A model generated the notes under the pieces. That model did not search any database. It had not been told where the DNA came from and saw only the letters and a program-made list of their open reading frames with translations. This document shows positions 61,426 through 64,000 of a stretch of DNA of 64,000 nt, piece by piece (the stretch's first letter is position 1; each line of letters begins with the position of its first letter). Where the stretch lies: positions 2,642,001 to 2,706,000 of the forward strand of contig NZ_CP117416.1 of assembly GCF_028606985.1 (NCBI RefSeq), read 5' to 3'. This stretch comes from Paenibacillus kyungheensis. Its GTDB lineage: Bacteria > Bacillota > Bacilli > Paenibacillales > Paenibacillaceae. The position numbers and the translations under genes are program-made.

Positions 61426-62337
61426 ATGATGAATAATAGTGCGCAGTCTAACATTACAGTGGAATACAGTTCAATACCAAAAGCTTTTTTTGATACAATT
61501 AAAGTCGGTATTATTAAATCTAATCTGATTGCTGTTATTGCTGGTCTATGTATGGCACTTTATGTATTTAATGAATCCGTCTGGGGACAGATTGTACCGA
61601 TTATTCTTGCTATGGTAGGTTCGACTTTGATTATTGCTTCCGCAGGAGCATTTAATAACTTGTATGATCGTGATATTGATGCGATTATGGAACGAACCCG
61701 AACCCGTCCGACAGTTACCGGTCAAGTGGATACCAAAGTAGGTTTGATTATCGGTTTTACGATGACAATTTTGGGTGCTATTGTATTGTATATGGCTACG
61801 CCAATGGCGGCTGTATTCGGTATATTGGGACTTTTTCTTTATGTCGTCCCTTATACCATGTGGACCAAACGTACAACCGTATACAACACTGAAGTCGGTA
61901 GTCTTTCAGGAGCAGTTCCTCCACTAATTGGTTGGTGTGCGATTTCACAAGATTTAGGGCATTTCGAAATTTGGGCACTTGTTGTAACAATGTTACTATG
62001 GCAGATGCCTCATTTCTATGGTATTGCGATTCGCAGATTTGATGAATACAAAGCAGCAGGCGTGCCTATGCTTCCGATCGTCAAAGGAATCAAACGCACG
62101 TATATTCAGACGAATGTGTATATCGTTTTGCTATTATTCTCAAGCTTTTTATTCTGGACACTCAGTCCTTATGTAACACTTGTATCATTCCTAGTAACAC
62201 TCGCTTGGTTGTACCTGAGCGTATCTACATTTAAAAAGTACGAAAACAAAAAATGGTCACACAAAATGTTTATCTTCTCGATCAATCATATTACCATCAT
62301 TTTCTTAATGATTATCGCTTACTGTTTGATCGCTTAA
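61426..62337 (+). CDS. ctaB: Protoheme IX farnesyltransferase (heme O synthase)
   Basis: 303 residues with about nine membrane helices. The UbiA-type prenyl diphosphate sites are FNNLYDRDIDAIMERTRTRPTVTG and YGIAIRRFDEYKAAGVPMLPIVKG, both diagnostic for CtaB/CyoE. It adds a farnesyl group to heme B to form heme O for terminal oxidases. Start ATG 61426 (or 61429) has a weak GGGTAG site. It is transcribed alone here rather than in a cta operon, so it may be an extra copy. Confidence 0.94.
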   Translation: MMNNSAQSNITVEYSSIPKAFFDTIKVGIIKSNLIAVIAGLCMALYVFNESVWGQIVPIILAMVGSTLIIASAGAFNNLYDRDIDAIMERTRTRPTVTGQVDTKVGLIIGFTMTILGAIVLYMATPMAAVFGILGLFLYVVPYTMWTKRTTVYNTEVGSLSGAVPPLIGWCAISQDLGHFEIWALVVTMLLWQMPHFYGIAIRRFDEYKAAGVPMLPIVKGIKRTYIQTNVYIVLLLFSSFLFWTLSPYVTLVSFLVTLAWLYLSVSTFKKYENKKWSHKMFIFSINHITIIFLMIIAYCLIA

Positions 62338-62361
62338 GATAGCCAATTGTTATTGATTATG

Positions 62362-62412
62362 TAAGCTATTATCGACTCTCTTTACTACAGGGAAATCGAT
62401 AATAGCTTTTTT
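62362..62412 (+). terminator. Terminator after ctaB
   Basis: AAGCTATTATCGA pairs with TCGATAATAGCTT around a 20-nt loop and is followed by a T run. Confidence 0.8.
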
Positions 62413-62525
62413 TTATTTTTGCATAAGAGAAACTTTTTTTCCTTACGTGAGTTTAACCTTTTAAGTGGGCAAACCGAATATACATAAGTGAGTACTATTC
62501 TAACCGGAAAGAAGATGAGATAACG

Positions 62526-63914
62526 ATGAATCGAAATCAACGAAATGTATGGATAACGATAGCTTTTGCGATGGTCATGAGCTTTTTTATTCTACTCCCT
62601 TCAACGACTCAGGCTGCATCTACACAGATTATGCTAGATAACCAAGCTGTCGAGGGCGCAGGCGATGTAATGATCACCAATCAGACTACAATGGTTCCTA
62701 TTCGAGTGATCTCTGAAAAGTTAGGCTATAAAGTCAAATGGAAACAATCTGATCAGCTTATTACGATTTCTAACGCTGCTGCCACGATCAAGTTAACTGT
62801 AGGTCAACCTCATGCAGATGCGACCAGTGGTAGTGTTGTATTAGAACAAGCTCCATTTATGAAGTCTAATACGACTTATGTACCTTTGCGCTTTGTCGGG
62901 ACGCAGATGGGCTTGAAAGTAAAATGGGATAACACATCCAAAACAGTCTATTTGGAAAAAGTAGCTGCTGGCCCTGATACGAATAATGGTTCCACTCCTG
63001 ATCCGAACAATACAACGATCGAAGGTATTAGTTATAGCGACAATCGCTTAATGATTTCGTCTAGCAATCAGGTAAAGCCGGTAGACTCTGTACTGACTAA
63101 TCCGAATCGGATCGTTATTGATTTCCCGAATACGGCTTTTGGTAAAGGATTCTTACAAGGAACTGAATTAAAACAAGGTGAAGTCGGAACAATCCCTGTT
63201 ACTGGATCAGCAGATGTGAAGCAGATTCGTTACTCTATATTCAGTAGCCAACCTTCTCAAGTGCGTGTTGTGATCGATCTAAATCAAAGTAAAACGTACA
63301 AATTGTATCAGCAAAATGATCTAACGTTTGTTGATCTGAATACAACTGCAACAACCAAGCCTGTAGGTTCTAATGGCAAAAAAGTAGTTATTATCGATCC
63401 GGGACATGGAGATACGGATTCTGGTGGTATCGGAGCTACAGGAGTACTTGAAAAAAATGTAGTACTTAAAGTAGGTAACAAAGTAGCGGCATTACTCAAA
63501 AAGGAACCTAAAATCGACCTGATTATGACACGTACGGATGATACATTTATTCCTTTAGACAGTCGCGTCAAAATTGCTGAAGATGCTAATGCCGATGTAT
63601 TTCTATCGATTCATGGTAATGCGGCTCCTAACAAAGATGCCAGCGGCACAGAAACATTCTATGCAGATACCAAGCGAAGTAAATTGTTATCGGATATTAT
63701 TCAAAAACATGTGCTTGCAGCTACTGGCTTCAAAGATCGCAATTCCAAGCAAGCCAACTATCTAGTGATTCGCAAAACAACAATGCCAGCAGCTCTGCTT
63801 GAAATTGGATTTTTGACCAACAAAACAGAAGAAGCCATCATGGTACAAGATGACTTTCAAAATAAAGTAGCTGAAGCGATTGTTGCCGGACTTAAAGAAT
63901 ATTTGAATATCTAA
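62526..63914 (+). CDS. N-acetylmuramoyl-L-alanine amidase with CuAO-like and AMIN domains
   Basis: 462 residues with a signal peptide ending at TQAAS. A copper-amine-oxidase-N-like domain (about 32-148; MVPIRVISEKLGYKVKW and YVPLRFVGTQMGLKVKWD) is followed by an AMIN wall-targeting domain (about 165-275) and a zinc Amidase_3 domain (about 285-460): VVIIDPGHGDTDSGG, GVLEKNVVL, FLSIHGNAAP and ALLEIGFLTN supply the zinc ligands and catalytic glutamate. It cleaves the amide bond between MurNAc and the stem peptide during wall turnover, outside the membrane. This domain order is typical of Paenibacillus. Confidence 0.95.
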   Translation: MNRNQRNVWITIAFAMVMSFFILLPSTTQAASTQIMLDNQAVEGAGDVMITNQTTMVPIRVISEKLGYKVKWKQSDQLITISNAAATIKLTVGQPHADATSGSVVLEQAPFMKSNTTYVPLRFVGTQMGLKVKWDNTSKTVYLEKVAAGPDTNNGSTPDPNNTTIEGISYSDNRLMISSSNQVKPVDSVLTNPNRIVIDFPNTAFGKGFLQGTELKQGEVGTIPVTGSADVKQIRYSIFSSQPSQVRVVIDLNQSKTYKLYQQNDLTFVDLNTTATTKPVGSNGKKVVIIDPGHGDTDSGGIGATGVLEKNVVLKVGNKVAALLKKEPKIDLIMTRTDDTFIPLDSRVKIAEDANADVFLSIHGNAAPNKDASGTETFYADTKRSKLLSDIIQKHVLAATGFKDRNSKQANYLVIRKTTMPAALLEIGFLTNKTEEAIMVQDDFQNKVAEAIVAGLKEYLNI

Positions 63915-64000
63915 TAACCATTTTGCCTGATAATATCCACAATATAACAATGAATCATCCGATTCCATACCAAAAGAGCGTTCTTCACTATCTATGAAGA

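Overview
The window looks like a chromosomal stretch of a low-GC, spore-forming, polysaccharide-degrading Bacillota bacterium, most likely Paenibacillus or a close relative. The evidence is strong GGAGG ribosome binding sites, two S-layer-homology (SLH) proteins, CotF-type spore coat genes, a XynD-type GH43 enzyme with a CBM6, a GH16 lichenase, a PL10 pectate lyase and a cell-wall amidase with a copper-amine-oxidase-like N-terminal domain. No rRNA, tRNA, CRISPR array or complete insertion sequence was seen.

Layout. 0-9 kb: a partial nitronate monooxygenase under a MarR regulator, a CPBP protease, a lipoprotein, a sugar acetyltransferase, a glycosyltransferase/MFS pair with odd start codons, murB, and a cysteine-rich (SufR-like) regulator. 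9-20 kb: SDR oxidoreductases paired with TetR regulators around a 1592-residue SLH/fibronectin protein whose mRNA leader carries a terminator-like hairpin. 20-26 kb: secreted carbohydrate enzymes (PF10091/GH144-like, GH16, GH43/CBM6) and a purine permease. 26-34.8 kb: flavin monooxygenase, a scar zone (IS5-type fragment, decayed MarR copy, TetR remnant), drug-type MFS, CMD/cupin pair, TetR-SDR module. 35-42.7 kb: sugar or polyol catabolism (Gfo/Idh/MocA enzymes, TIM-barrel isomerase, AraC and RpiR regulators) and an intracellular GH43. 42.7-50.3 kb: redox enzymes, spore coat genes, AKR/AraC, TetR and alcohol dehydrogenase. 50.5-59.2 kb: GH30/ricin galactanase-like enzyme and PL10 lyase flanking an AT-rich block of six genes of unknown role (ParA-like ATPase, two proteins with SxxxH motifs, a membrane-anchored pair), then a pentapeptide-repeat protein. 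59.5-64 kb: SLH-anchored esterase, heme O synthase, amidase.

How it fits together. The secreted enzymes cover mixed-linkage glucan, arabinoxylan, galactan and pectin. Several have CcpA-type cre sites in front, pointing to shared catabolite control. Much of the rest is a repeated pattern, one small oxidoreductase or exporter beside its own regulator, usually with a visible palindromic operator. This suggests inducible handling of reactive or plant-derived compounds. The six-gene block at 52.8-57.0 kb is the best candidate for an undescribed system. The TTAG-N4-CTAA operator family and the terminator-like leaders of both SLH genes are the best regulatory observations.
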